Assembly: GCA_964244495.1 (NCBI GenBank)
Contig: CAXTIU010000010.1
Location: 1 to 64,000, forward strand
DNA: 64,000 nt
Direction of reading: 5' to 3'
Source of the DNA: RH-AL1 sp964244495
GTDB lineage: Bacteria > Pseudomonadota > Alphaproteobacteria > Rhizobiales > Beijerinckiaceae
The translations under genes were made by a program, and so were the position numbers. How positions within the stretch are numbered: the stretch's first letter is position 1; each line of letters opens with the position of its first letter. The notes below the pieces were generated by a model, which worked only from the letters and a program-made list of their open reading frames with translations, was not told where the DNA came from and did no database searches. Positions 35,616-44,907 of the stretch are shown here, one piece after another.

Positions 35616-36521
35616 ATGACCCTCGTGTCCCGGCCCGTCTCCTCCCGAGTTCCGTCGTCGCGCCCCCGGCTCGGTCTGCTGGTCGTCGTCGGCGCCTTGC
35701 TGGCGCCCGCCGTCGCGCACGCCGACTTCCTGGACAAGATCAACCCGGAGAACTGGTTCGGGGACGACAAGTACGAGACCAAGGTCCTCAAGGACCCGCC
35801 GGCGGACAAGCTGTACGAGAAGGGCGTCGAGAACCTCGAGAAGCGCGACTTCGAGTCGTCCACCAAGAATTTCAGCAAGCTGGAGAAGGCCTACCCCTAC
35901 TCCGCCTACCAGCGGAAGGGCCTGATCCTGACGACCTTCAGCCAGTATCAGGACAAGAAGTACGACGACGCGATCGGGACGGCCAAACGCTACCTCGGGC
36001 TGTTCCCGAACTCGGTGGAATCGCCGTACGTCAGCTATCTCGAGGGCATGTCCTACTACAACCAGATCCCGGACGTGAACCACGACCTCGACCGCGCCGA
36101 GAAGGCGATCGAGGTGTTCCAGACCATCGTCACCAAGTACCCGACCTCCGAATACACCGCCGACGCCCGCTACAAGATGGCGGTGGCCAAGGACCAGCTG
36201 GCCGGCAAGGAGATGAACGTCGGCCGCTACTATCTCGGACGCGGCGAGTACACGGCGGCGATCAACAGGTTCCGCACCGTTCTCGCCAAGTACCAGACGA
36301 CCCCGCAGGCCGAGGAAGCGCTCGAGCGCCTGACCGAGGCCTACCTCGCCATGGGCCTGCCCCAGGAGGCGCAGACCGCCGCCGCCGTGCTCGGCCACAA
36401 TTACCCGGAATCGGCTTGGTACAAGCAGGCCTACAGCCTCTTGCAGAGCGGCGGCCTCAAGCCGAGCGAGGACAAGGGATCGTGGATCTCGCGGACCTTC
36501 AAGGGCCTCGGCGTCGGCTGA
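35616..36521 (+). CDS. bamD: outer membrane assembly protein BamD, without a lipobox cysteine
   Basis: A 301-residue TPR protein, the BAM-complex component normally held at the outer membrane as a lipoprotein. TPR-like helices run from DKLYEKGVENLEKRDFESS to the end; AGKEMNVGRYYLGRGEYTAA and AEEALERLTEAYLAMGLPQE are strongly BamD-like, and the C-terminus DKGSWISRTFKGLGVG is that of Hyphomicrobiales BamD. The signal peptide LGLLVVVGALLAPAVAHA is followed by DFLDK: there is no Cys, so it reads as a signal peptidase I site and not a lipobox. The start at ATG 35616 gives a normal signal length. It lies 235 bases after ftsZ, where lpxC is usually found, and before recN. Confidence 0.93.
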   Translation: MTLVSRPVSSRVPSSRPRLGLLVVVGALLAPAVAHADFLDKINPENWFGDDKYETKVLKDPPADKLYEKGVENLEKRDFESSTKNFSKLEKAYPYSAYQRKGLILTTFSQYQDKKYDDAIGTAKRYLGLFPNSVESPYVSYLEGMSYYNQIPDVNHDLDRAEKAIEVFQTIVTKYPTSEYTADARYKMAVAKDQLAGKEMNVGRYYLGRGEYTAAINRFRTVLAKYQTTPQAEEALERLTEAYLAMGLPQEAQTAAAVLGHNYPESAWYKQAYSLLQSGGLKPSEDKGSWISRTFKGLGVG

Positions 36522-36638
36522 ACCCGCCGCGTCGCGGCGAGGGGTGAGGCTCGGGCGTTTCGGGCCTCGACTTTCTCGGGCAAGGCTTCCATGTGTGGGC
36601 CGCCGACCTTCCCTCAACATTGAAGGCTTTGAGCTCCC

Positions 36639-38297
36639 GTGCTCGTCCAGCTGTCGATCCGCGACATCGTCCTCATCGATCGCCTCGATATCGACTTCGC
36701 CGCGGGCCTGACCGTGTTCACCGGCGAGACCGGCGCCGGCAAGTCGATCCTGTTGGATGCCTTCTCGCTCGCGCTCGGGGCGCGCGGTGACGGTTCCCTG
36801 GTCCGCAGCGGCGCGGTCCAGGGCCAGGTCACCGCCATCTTCGACCTCGATCCCGGGCACCCGGCCCGCGCCGCCGCCGCCTCGCAGGGCCTCGACATCG
36901 ACGGCGACCTCATCCTGCGCCGCGTGCAGATGCCCGACGGGCGCACCCGCGCCTTCGTCAACGATCAGGCGGTGAGCGCGCAGGCGCTGCGGGCGCTGGG
37001 TCGGCGGCTGGTCGAGATCCATGGCCAGCACGACGACCGCGCCATGGTCGAGGCGACGATGCACCGCCAACTCGTCGACGCCTTCGGCGGCCTCGGTCGC
37101 CCGCTCGGCGCCGTGCGGGAAGCGCATGGCCGGATGCGCGATCTCGAGGCTGAGCGCCGGGCCGAGGAGGCGCGCGTCGCCGCCATCCGCGCCGAAGCCG
37201 ACTTCCTCCGTCATGCCCTCGCCGAACTGGAGGCGCTCGCCGTGAGCGTCGGCGAGGAGGCGGCCCTGGCCGAGCGCCGCCACGACATGCAGGCCGCCGA
37301 GAAGGTCGTCGCCGATGTCAGCGACGCGCGCGAGGCGCTGGGTGGCGAGGGCTTCGTGTCGAGCCTCACGCAATCGCTGCGGCGGCTCGACCGGCGCCAG
37401 CACCAGGCGCCGCACCTCGTCGGCCCCGCCATCCTGGCGATCGACGCGGCGCTGGTGGCCCTCGACGGCGTGCGCGACGCGCTCGACCAGGCGATGCGCG
37501 AGGCGGAGTTCGATCCCCACGAACTCGCCCAGGTCGAGGAGCGGCTGTTCGCCGTTCGCGGCGCCTCCCGCAAATACAACGTGCCGGCCGACGCCCTGCC
37601 CGCGCTGGCCGAACGGCACGCCGCGACGCTCGCCGCGCTCGATGCCGACGAGGCGAGGCTCGCCGCGCTGGCGCGCGCCGGCGTCGAGGCGGAAGCGGCC
37701 TACCGCGCCGCGGCCGATGTCCTGTCGGCCGCGCGCCGCAAGGCGGCGGCGGCGCTGGACCAGGCGGTCAACGCCGAACTCGCCCCCCTCAAGCTCGATC
37801 GCGCGCGCTTCACCACGGCCGTCGAGCCCGAGCCGGCCGGCCCCGACGGGATCGACGGCGTCGCCTTCTGGGTGTCCACCAATCCCGGCACCCGTCCGGG
37901 ACCGCTGATGAAGATCGCTTCCGGCGGCGAGCTTGCCCGCTTCATGCTGGCTTTGAAGGTCGCGCTCGCCGCGAAAACCTCCGCCCCGACGCTCGTCTTC
38001 GACGAGATCGACACCGGCGTCGGGGGCGCCGTGGCCGACGCCATGGGTCAGCGGCTGGCGCGCCTGGCGTCCAAGGCGCAGGTGCTCGCCGTCACCCACG
38101 CGCCGCAGGTGGCCGCCCGCGCCGCCGGCCACTTCCGCATCGCCAAGGACGCGACGGACAAGGGCAAGCGTGTCGCGACCCGCGTCACGGCGCTGGCACC
38201 CGAAGCGCGGCGGGAGGAGATCGCCCGCATGCTGGCCGGCGCCACGATCACCGACGAGGCGCGCGCCGCCGCCGGGCGGCTGCTGGCGGAAGCCTGA
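36639..38297 (+). CDS. recN: DNA repair protein RecN
   Basis: A 552-residue SMC-like ATPase of double-strand break repair. Walker A is FTGETGAGKSILLDAFSLAL near residue 30. A long coiled coil occupies the middle. The ABC signature ASGGELARFMLALKVAL and Walker B LVFDEIDTGVGG are near 425-460, followed by the His switch AVTHAPQVAA. The start is GTG 36639 (LVQLSIRDIVLIDRL). It follows bamD by 117 bases, the usual alphaproteobacterial order. The next gene expected from that order, ligA, is absent. Confidence 0.96.
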   Translation: MLVQLSIRDIVLIDRLDIDFAAGLTVFTGETGAGKSILLDAFSLALGARGDGSLVRSGAVQGQVTAIFDLDPGHPARAAAASQGLDIDGDLILRRVQMPDGRTRAFVNDQAVSAQALRALGRRLVEIHGQHDDRAMVEATMHRQLVDAFGGLGRPLGAVREAHGRMRDLEAERRAEEARVAAIRAEADFLRHALAELEALAVSVGEEAALAERRHDMQAAEKVVADVSDAREALGGEGFVSSLTQSLRRLDRRQHQAPHLVGPAILAIDAALVALDGVRDALDQAMREAEFDPHELAQVEERLFAVRGASRKYNVPADALPALAERHAATLAALDADEARLAALARAGVEAEAAYRAAADVLSAARRKAAAALDQAVNAELAPLKLDRARFTTAVEPEPAGPDGIDGVAFWVSTNPGTRPGPLMKIASGGELARFMLALKVALAAKTSAPTLVFDEIDTGVGGAVADAMGQRLARLASKAQVLAVTHAPQVAARAAGHFRIAKDATDKGKRVATRVTALAPEARREEIARMLAGATITDEARAAAGRLLAEA

Positions 38298-38375
38298 GCG
38301 CCGGGCAACCCAGCGGCGTGCTTTGATATTTTTGTCGCGCCGGCGTCCCGAGCGATCGAAGTCCGCCTTTATTGG

Positions 38376-40364
38376 ATGCTACGGACGAGACATCGCGCCG
38401 CCACGATCGTTCAAATGTCCGTCATCGCCCGACCGCTGCCATCCACCGCCGACGTTCCGTCGGACGCGACCGGCCCCGCGCGCCACGACGCGCTTCGCGC
38501 GCTGGACATCCTCGATACGCCGCCGGAAGCCGGCTTCGAGGATATCGTGCACCTCGCCAGCGAGATCTGCGGCACGCGGACCGCCCTCGTCAGCCTGATC
38601 GCCGCCGACCGGCAATGGTTCAAGGCCCGTGTCGGCTTCCCGGTCGGGGAAACGCCGCTCGACCAGTCGGTGTGCGCCCACGCCCTCGCCGACACCGACC
38701 TGCTCGTCATCCCGGACCTCCGCGCCGACCCTCGGACGCGCGACAACAGCCTCGTGACGAAGGCACCCTTCATGCGCTTCTACGCCGGCGCGCCGCTGCG
38801 AACGAGGGAGGGCGTCGCGCTGGGAACGCTCTGCGTCATCGACGCCGAGCCGCGACCGGAGGGCTTGGCGCCGAACCAGGCGAGCGCGCTGCGGGCCCTC
38901 GCCCGCCAGGTGATGAGCCTGCTCGAATTGCGCCGCGCGGTCCAAGCCCGCGACGCTTCCCTTCGCGCCAGGGACCTGGCTCGGCACCAGCTGGACGCGA
39001 GCGAGAGCCGCTATCGCGCGGTGTTCGAGAGCGCGATCGACTACGCCATCGTGGTGACCGACCTCGAAGGCCGCGTCACCAACTGGAACGAGGGCGCGAC
39101 CCGGATCCTCGGCTGGACCCCGCGGGAGATGATCGGCGAACCGATCGACCTGTTCTTCACGCCCGACGATCGCGCGAACGGTACGGTGGCCAGCGAGATG
39201 CACGGCGCCCTCACCGTGGGACGCGGCGTCGACGAGCGTTGGCACCAGCGCAGGGACGGCAGCCTGTTCTGGGCCAACGGCGAGATGATGGCGTTGCGCG
39301 ACGATGCCGGCACGGCCATCGGTTTCATCAAGATCCTGCGGGACAGGACCGAGCAGAAGGAATCCGCCCTGGCGTTGCAGACGAGCGAAGCCAACCTGCG
39401 GACGATCCTCGACACCGTGCCGCTCGGCATCCTGTTCGCGGAAGCGCCGTCGGGCCGCATCGTCGGCGGCAACGCGCGCGCCGCGTCCATCTTCGGCCGA
39501 TCCCTGGTCGGCACCGAGGGGAACCGCAAACGCTTCGCCTTTCACGCCGACGGGCGGCCGGTCGCCGCCTCCGAGTACCCGCTCGCCAAGGTTCTGGCCG
39601 GCGCCCCGGACGCGACCTTGGAGGCCCGTTACCAGCGCCCCGACGGCACCATGGTCTGGATCGACATCGTGGGCGCGCCGGTGCGGGCGGCCGACGGCGC
39701 GGTGAAGGGCGTGGTCGTCGCGGTGTCGGACATCGACGCCCGCAAGCGCGCCGAGGCGATGCAGGAGCTGCTGAACGGGGAACTCAGCCATCGCATGAAG
39801 AACCTGCTGGCGATGGTGCAGGCCATCGCGCGCCAGACGATGCGCGGCACCGCCGACCTCGCGACGATGCGCGAGACCTTGAGCGACCGGCTCGTGGCGC
39901 TCGGCAAGGCGCATGACATCCTGATCGAGGGCGCGGCCGATCACATGAGGCTCGCCGCCGTGCTGCGCAGCGGCGTCGGCGTGCACGACGAGGTTCCGGG
40001 ACGTTTCTCCTACAGCGGCCCGGACGTCGACATCGGCGGCAAGGGCGTCATGCCGCTGAGCCTGATGCTGCACGAGCTGTCCACCAACGCGGCCAAGTAC
40101 GGCGCCCTCTCGACGGCCGAGGGGCGGGTGGCGCTCGATTGGTCGATCCTGCGCGCGCCCGGTCGCCCCGACGGCCTGCGCCTCGTCTGGCGCGAGACCG
40201 GCGGCCCCGCCGTGAAACCGCCGACGCGCAAGGGCTTCGGCTCTTGGGTCATCGAGCGCGGCCTGACCGACCAGGTCGGCGGCACGATCGCGCTCGACTA
40301 CGCGTCGACCGGGCTCGTGTGCACCCTGGAGGCGCCGCTGCTCGGCTTCCAGCAGGCGGCGTGA
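38376..40364 (+). CDS. HWE-family sensor histidine kinase with GAF and two PAS domains
   Basis: A 662-residue soluble sensor kinase. A GAF domain (about 40-190, ILDTPPEAGFEDIVHLASEI and APLRTREGVALGTLCVID) is followed by PAS 1 (about 215-330, with ITNWNEG-like TNWNEGATRILGWTPREM), PAS 2 (about 335-460) and an HWE kinase core. The phospho-acceptor His is in GELSHRMKNLLAMVQAIARQ, and the W-x-E motif of the family is WRETGGPAV near residue 610. LHELSTNAAKYGAL is the N box. HWE kinases are abundant in Hyphomicrobiales, often in light or general stress signalling; the signal here is unknown. No response regulator is adjacent. Start alternatives are ATG 38376 and ATG 38415 (MSVIARPLPS), neither with a strong ribosome site. 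Confidence 0.9.
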   Translation: MLRTRHRAATIVQMSVIARPLPSTADVPSDATGPARHDALRALDILDTPPEAGFEDIVHLASEICGTRTALVSLIAADRQWFKARVGFPVGETPLDQSVCAHALADTDLLVIPDLRADPRTRDNSLVTKAPFMRFYAGAPLRTREGVALGTLCVIDAEPRPEGLAPNQASALRALARQVMSLLELRRAVQARDASLRARDLARHQLDASESRYRAVFESAIDYAIVVTDLEGRVTNWNEGATRILGWTPREMIGEPIDLFFTPDDRANGTVASEMHGALTVGRGVDERWHQRRDGSLFWANGEMMALRDDAGTAIGFIKILRDRTEQKESALALQTSEANLRTILDTVPLGILFAEAPSGRIVGGNARAASIFGRSLVGTEGNRKRFAFHADGRPVAASEYPLAKVLAGAPDATLEARYQRPDGTMVWIDIVGAPVRAADGAVKGVVVAVSDIDARKRAEAMQELLNGELSHRMKNLLAMVQAIARQTMRGTADLATMRETLSDRLVALGKAHDILIEGAADHMRLAAVLRSGVGVHDEVPGRFSYSGPDVDIGGKGVMPLSLMLHELSTNAAKYGALSTAEGRVALDWSILRAPGRPDGLRLVWRETGGPAVKPPTRKGFGSWVIERGLTDQVGGTIALDYASTGLVCTLEAPLLGFQQAA

Positions 40365-40478
40365 GGCGGCGATCCCGGCTCGAGCCGGCCACCGTGTCGT
40401 CCGAACGCGTTTCCTGGTAAGCAGGCGCGCCCCATGCCCGGCCGACCCGTCGCGGGGGCGCCACAACGGACGACACAG

Positions 40479-41489
40479 ATGGCTTCCGTCCTGATCACCG
40501 GCGCGGCCGGCTTCATCGGCGCCGCGCTCGCCGCCAGGTTCCTCGGCGAGGGCGACGCCGTCGTCGGGCTCGACGACCTCAACGACTATTACGATCCGGC
40601 CCTGAAGCGGGCGCGCCTCGAGCGGCTGACGGTCCACCCACGTTTCACCTTCGTCCACGGCGACCTCGCCAACGCGGCGACGATGGACGCTCTGTTCGCG
40701 GCGCACGGCTTCGACCTCGTGATCAACATGGCGGCGCAGGCCGGCGTCCGCTACTCGCTGGAGAACCCGCGCGCCTACGCGCGCAGCAACGTCACCGGCT
40801 TCCTCAACCTGCTGGAGGCCTGCCGGCACGCCCGCGTCGGCCACCTCGTCTACGCCTCGTCGTCCTCGGTGTACGGGGCGGTGACGGCGATGCCGTTCTC
40901 GATCCACCAGAACGTCGACCACCCGGTCAGCCTGTACGCCGCGACCAAGAAGGCCAACGAGCTGATGGCGCACAGCTACAGCCACCTGTTCGGCGTGCCG
41001 ACCACCGGCCTGCGCTTCTTCACCGTGTACGGCCCGTGGGGGCGGCCGGACATGGCGATGTTCCTGTTCACGAAGGCGATGCTGGCCGGACGGCCCATCG
41101 ACGTCTTCAATCACGGCCGCATGCGGCGCGACTTCACCTACATCGACGACGTGGTGGAGGGCGTCACCCGCATCGCGCGCCGGCCGGCCGCGCCGAACCC
41201 GGACTGGCGCGGCGCCGCGCCCGACGCCGGCAGCTCGCTCGCGCCCTACCGGCTCTACAACATCGGCAACAGCAGCCCGGTCGAACTGGGGCGGGTGATC
41301 GCGCTGCTGGAGGAGAACCTCGGCGTGAAGGCGATCCGCCGTGACCTGCCGATGCAGCCGGGCGACGTGCCGGCCACCTACGCCGACGTCGACGCCCTGG
41401 CGCGGGCGGTGGACTTCAGGCCGGCGACGACCATCGAGGACGGCGTCGCCCGCTTCGTGCGCTGGTACCGCGACTTCTACGAGGTCTGA
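40479..41489 (+). CDS. NAD-dependent epimerase, UDP-glucuronate 4-epimerase type
   Basis: About 336 residues, an extended short-chain dehydrogenase. The NAD loop is VLITGAAGFIGAALAARFL. The LDDLNDYYDPALKRARL block is typical of UDP-glucuronate 4-epimerases (LpsL/CapI group). The catalytic Ser is in YASSSSVYG and the Tyr/Lys pair in YAATKKANELMAHSY. RFFTVYGPWGRPDMAMFLF and RRDFTYIDDVVEGV complete the signature. It would make UDP-galacturonate for lipopolysaccharide or capsule. ATG 40479 gives the family N-terminus; 15 residues of poor quality would be added from 40434. It stands alone and is convergent with the L,D-transpeptidase gene. Confidence 0.88.
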   Translation: MASVLITGAAGFIGAALAARFLGEGDAVVGLDDLNDYYDPALKRARLERLTVHPRFTFVHGDLANAATMDALFAAHGFDLVINMAAQAGVRYSLENPRAYARSNVTGFLNLLEACRHARVGHLVYASSSSVYGAVTAMPFSIHQNVDHPVSLYAATKKANELMAHSYSHLFGVPTTGLRFFTVYGPWGRPDMAMFLFTKAMLAGRPIDVFNHGRMRRDFTYIDDVVEGVTRIARRPAAPNPDWRGAAPDAGSSLAPYRLYNIGNSSPVELGRVIALLEENLGVKAIRRDLPMQPGDVPATYADVDALARAVDFRPATTIEDGVARFVRWYRDFYEV

Positions 41490-41511
41490 CGGTCGCCGCC
41501 GGCCGTGAGCC

Positions 41512-42855
41512 TCACTTGAAGCTCACGACGTCCCCCGGCCGCACAAGCGTCGACAGCTCCAGCGCGTCCCAGTTGGTCATGCGGACGCAGCCGTGCGACG
41601 CCGTCTTGTCGATCTTGGACGGGTCGGGCGTGCCGTGCAGGCCGTAGCTCGGCTTGGTGAGGGCCATGAAGACCAGGCCGACCGGATTGTTCGGCCCCGG
41701 CGGCAGCTTGAGCTTCTCGTGATTGTCGCCCTGCAGGAAGTTCTTGGGGTCGTAGTAGTAGATGGGGTTATGGGCGACGCCGCGGATCTTGTAGGTCCCC
41801 GAGGGGGAGGGCAACGCCTGGCTGCCGATCGTGGCGGGATAGGCCACCAGGATGCGGCCGCCCGCGTCGTAGCCGATCACCTGGCGCGTCGCCTTGTCGA
41901 CGATGATGGTCTTCAGCTTGCCGTGGATCGGCTCCGGCGCGACGATCGTCGCGAGGATGGTGCCGCCGGCCACGCCGAGGTCGACGCCGGGGTTGAGCGC
42001 CGCCAGCAGGGTCTCGCCGAGGTGGAACTTGGCGCCGATCTTCTGCGCCGGGCTGCGGTAGCCGAGCGTCGGCAGCTTCGCGAGCTGGGCGTAGTCGCTG
42101 GGCAGATCGGGGTAGAAGGGACCGGCGACGTCGTCGGCGGTGAGCGTGTAGGTTTCCAGCACCGGGCCGCCGTTCTCCGACACGAGCTTCGCCCAGACCT
42201 GGTCGTTCAATCCCTTGCCGACCTTCAGGCCCTTGACCTTCTCGTAGGTTTCCAGGGCGTGCTCGAAGTTCTCGCCGTCGCGGCCGTCGATGACGCCGGG
42301 GGAAGCGTGCAGCCGGTCAAGCATCACCTCGGCCCGCAGGATCGCCGGGCTCACCCCGTCCTTGACCCCGATGTCAACGACGCCAGCCTTGTTGACGATG
42401 TCGAGCGTCTGCGTCGACGGCACGACCTGCTCCGCCCGGACAGGCGCGGGAGCGGCGGTGGGCGGCGGCGTGGCGGGGGAAACGGCCGGCTGGGCCGGAG
42501 GCGCGGCGGGCGGTGACGCGGCGGGCGGCGGCGCGGCGGGCGTGGCCGACGTTTCCTGCGATGGTGACGGCGGGACGGTCGGCGGCATCTGTGCTGCGGG
42601 CGCAGGCGACGCGGCGGGCGTGGCTTCGGCGCTCGGGGCGCCAGCCGGCGGTGCCGCGGGGTCGGGCGTCGTGGCGGCGACCGGCGGCGTGGCGGGAGCG
42701 GGAACCGCAGGCGGCACGGCGGGCGTGGGCGAAGCGGCGGCTCCGGTTGGATCGGGGGCTTGCCCCTGCGCGCCCTGGGCCGCGACCGGCCCGGCGGCCA
42801 GCAGCAGTGCGGCGGCCGCCGCCGCCATCACGTTCAACGCACCGGTCCTTGCCAT
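41512..42855 (-). CDS. L,D-transpeptidase (YkuD/ErfK family) with PG-binding-like domain
   Basis: A 447-residue secreted cell wall enzyme. Residues 1-26 are a signal peptide (ALNVMAAAAAALLLAAGPVAAQ). A very Pro/Ala-rich linker runs to about 130. A PG-binding-like helical region follows (SPAILRAEVMLDRL to LKVGKGLNDQVWAKL), and the YkuD catalytic domain fills about 290-447. The active site is complete: SYGLHGTPDP, then the Cys motif SHGCVRMTNWDALEL. It forms 3-3 cross-links or attaches proteins to peptidoglycan in the periplasm. Such enzymes are numerous in Hyphomicrobiales. It lies downstream of the PPK2 gene with a 115-base gap, and may have its own promoter there. Confidence 0.93.
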   Translation of the reverse strand: MARTGALNVMAAAAAALLLAAGPVAAQGAQGQAPDPTGAAASPTPAVPPAVPAPATPPVAATTPDPAAPPAGAPSAEATPAASPAPAAQMPPTVPPSPSQETSATPAAPPPAASPPAAPPAQPAVSPATPPPTAAPAPVRAEQVVPSTQTLDIVNKAGVVDIGVKDGVSPAILRAEVMLDRLHASPGVIDGRDGENFEHALETYEKVKGLKVGKGLNDQVWAKLVSENGGPVLETYTLTADDVAGPFYPDLPSDYAQLAKLPTLGYRSPAQKIGAKFHLGETLLAALNPGVDLGVAGGTILATIVAPEPIHGKLKTIIVDKATRQVIGYDAGGRILVAYPATIGSQALPSPSGTYKIRGVAHNPIYYYDPKNFLQGDNHEKLKLPPGPNNPVGLVFMALTKPSYGLHGTPDPSKIDKTASHGCVRMTNWDALELSTLVRPGDVVSFK

Positions 42856-42970
42856 TTCTCATTCCCCGACTTCCGGAGCGGTCTTACAACGGCGCGCGGC
42901 GCCGGCCTATTCGCCAAAATGACTCCACGCGGAATTGATCACCGCCCGAGCGGGGCGAAGCACGGGAGGC

Positions 42971-43867
42971 TCACTCCTCCTTCAGCTTGGCGCGGGCCGC
43001 CGCGAGCTTGGCGCGTTCCCTGTCGGGAACATGCGGAGGTTGGAGGTCGAGGTCCGCCAGCGCCGCGACGATGGCCTCGCACACGACGAGCCGCATGTAC
43101 CATTTCCGGTCTGCCGGCACGACGTACCAGGGCGCCTGCGGGCTCGCCGTGCCGGCGATGGCGGCCCCATAGGCCGAGCGATAGCGCGACCAGTACGCGC
43201 GCTCGCTCACGTCGCTGGCGCTGAACTTCCACGTCTTCTCCGGATGGTCGAGCCGGGAAAGGAAACGTCGCTTCTGCTCGTCGCGACTGACGTCGAGGAA
43301 GAATTTCACGATGCGCGTGCCCTGCCGGGCGAGGTAGGCCTCGAAGGCGGCGATGTCGGCGATCCTCTGCGACCAGAACCCGTCGCCGCCGACGAGCGAT
43401 CCCGGCAGGTTCGCCGCCTCCAGGGTCCCCTCGTGGACGCGGGTGACCAGCACCTCCTCGTAGTGCGAACGGTTGAAGATGCCGATCATCCCGCGCGCCG
43501 GCGCGGCCCGGTGGACGCGCCACAGGAAGTCGTGGGCCAGCTCGTGGGGATCCGGCTGCTTGAAGGAGGTCACGGTGACGCCCTGCGGGTTGATCCCGCT
43601 CATGACGTGCTTGATCGTGGAATCCTTGCCGCCGGCGTCCATCGCCTGGAACACCAGCAGCACCGACCAGGTGGCGTTGGCGTACAGCAGCTCCTGCAGC
43701 GCGCCCAGGCGCGCGGTGCCGGCCTCCAGCAGCGCCTTGGCCGCGTCCTTGTCGGGGCTTGCCGCCGGCAAGTCGTCCGGGGCGAAGGCGTCGAGGTCGA
43801 AGCCGGCGCCGGAGGTCACGCGGTAGCGCTCGAGGCGTGCCGCCGCGCCGTGGTCTTGGTGGGACAT
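42971..43867 (-). CDS. polyphosphate kinase 2 family protein (polyphosphate:nucleotide phosphotransferase)
   Basis: A 298-residue PPK2 protein that transfers phosphate between polyphosphate and nucleotides. Walker A is FQAMDAGGKDSTIKHVMSG near residue 70. The Walker B region is GIFNRSHYEEVLVTRVH, and the lid contains DVSRDEQKRRFLSRL. The C-terminal domain has APWYVVPADRKWYMRLVV, typical of the family. The single-domain length suggests a class I or III enzyme; the nucleotide preference (ADP, GDP or AMP) cannot be decided here. The ATG at 43867 (MSHQDHGAAARLERYRV) is chosen because upstream residues are Gly/Pro/Ala-rich and unlike the family. Confidence 0.92.
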   Translation of the reverse strand: MSHQDHGAAARLERYRVTSGAGFDLDAFAPDDLPAASPDKDAAKALLEAGTARLGALQELLYANATWSVLLVFQAMDAGGKDSTIKHVMSGINPQGVTVTSFKQPDPHELAHDFLWRVHRAAPARGMIGIFNRSHYEEVLVTRVHEGTLEAANLPGSLVGGDGFWSQRIADIAAFEAYLARQGTRIVKFFLDVSRDEQKRRFLSRLDHPEKTWKFSASDVSERAYWSRYRSAYGAAIAGTASPQAPWYVVPADRKWYMRLVVCEAIVAALADLDLQPPHVPDRERAKLAAARAKLKEE

Positions 43868-44057
43868 GGTTCCGATCACCCATGGTTTCGCCGCTGGTTT
43901 CGCCGCTCGCCCTCCCACCGGTCCGCCCGCCGGTGGGCGCCGCGATGCTCCGGGGTGGGACAAGGTGGTGCGACGGCGAGCTTACGGCCGCACAGGCCGA
44001 TGATGGAAGGGGCCGTGACCGACCCCGCACCCCGTGGGCGCCTCGGCGGCGGCCGGC

Positions 44058-44360
44058 CTAGACGAAAGCCCATCCGGCATATTTGCTGATGTCGACCTCG
44101 ACCTGGCGTACGAGGCTCGTTCCCACCATCCGCTCGCGAAAGCGGCCCTGATCGTAGGCGAACCAGGAGATTTGACTGAGCGGACCCAGGTTACGCTGCG
44201 CCCAAGTCTTCATCGCCGCGGGCTCGATGTCCCCTAGTTTAAAATAATTCAAATATCCTTTCCGCGTAACGATCACTTGGATGGTGTGGGCCTCGAAAGG
44301 AAGCGCCAGGATCACACCTTTAGAACTACTCTCAAACACGAAGAAATTTGGTCTGCTCAC
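44058..44360 (-). CDS. hypothetical protein in a lower-GC patch
   Basis: A 100-residue protein I do not recognise. It starts at GTG 44360 (SRPNFFVFESSSKGVILALP) without a good ribosome site and ends GTSLVRQVEVDISKYAGWAFV. There is no signal peptide or membrane segment; the content of aromatic residues is high (F, W, Y) and the composition is unlike its neighbours. The DNA at about 44220-44430 is visibly richer in A and T than the rest of this region, which suggests an acquired gene or the remains of one. Neighbours are PPK2 (same strand, 190 bases downstream) and cytidine deaminase (same strand, 118 bases upstream), neither related in function. It may be a fragment of a longer protein. Confidence 0.5.
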   Translation of the reverse strand: MSRPNFFVFESSSKGVILALPFEAHTIQVIVTRKGYLNYFKLGDIEPAAMKTWAQRNLGPLSQISWFAYDQGRFRERMVGTSLVRQVEVDISKYAGWAFV

Positions 44361-44478
44361 GGGCTATCTGTAGATCGATCATTTGCGTTTGCCCAGTGGC
44401 ACCATCGCTTTTTGCACCGATCGCCCCATGATGCGACCTTTCGGCCCGCTCGACCTCCCGCGCGGGGGCGATGGATGG

Positions 44479-44907
44479 TCAGGCGAGCGTGTCGGGGCCG
44501 AAGGCCTCGGGCAGCAGCGAGCCGAGCGTGAAGCTGGCCGCGACGCCGCCGGGTCCCGCGACGTGGACCGGCGTGTCGGGGCCGGCGAACTCGCGCAACC
44601 GTTGCCGGCATGCCCCGCAGGGCGTGGTGAGGCGAGGCCCGGGGCCGACGACCAGCACGGCGGCGATCCGGCGGCCGCCGCCGGCGATCATGGCGGCGAT
44701 CGCGCCGGCCTCGGCACAGGTGCCGACGGGGTAGGCGGCGTTCTCGACGTTGGCCCCGGCGAAGACCGCGCCGGCATCCGTCCGCACGGCCGCCCCGACG
44801 GCGTAGCCGGAATAGGGACAATAGGCGTTCGCGCGCGCCGCGATCGCCGCGGCGAGAAGATCGGCGGCGAAGACGTCGGCGGCGTCCGGCGCGCCGCGAT
44901 CGCTCAA
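44479..44907 (-). CDS. cdd: cytidine deaminase
   Basis: A 142-residue homotetrameric-type zinc enzyme that deaminates cytidine and deoxycytidine in pyrimidine salvage. The zinc and catalytic motifs are CAEAGAIAAM (C-A-E) and TPCGACRQRLREF (P-C-x-x-C). N-terminal YCPYSGYAVGAAV and NVENAAYPVGT are also typical. The start is TTG 44907, supported by GGAGG about six bases upstream. It is divergent from pheT across 153 bases. Confidence 0.94.
   Translation of the reverse strand: MSDRGAPDAADVFAADLLAAAIAARANAYCPYSGYAVGAAVRTDAGAVFAGANVENAAYPVGTCAEAGAIAAMIAGGGRRIAAVLVVGPGPRLTTPCGACRQRLREFAGPDTPVHVAGPGGVAASFTLGSLLPEAFGPDTLA

Noticed and set aside
32003..35878. A 1291-codon minus-strand open frame across ftsQ, ftsA and ftsZ
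   Set aside because: Opposite strand of unambiguous division genes; composition is repetitive and without domains.
35601..38132. An 843-codon minus-strand open frame opposite bamD and recN
   Set aside because: Shadow frame; RecN motifs on the plus strand are complete.
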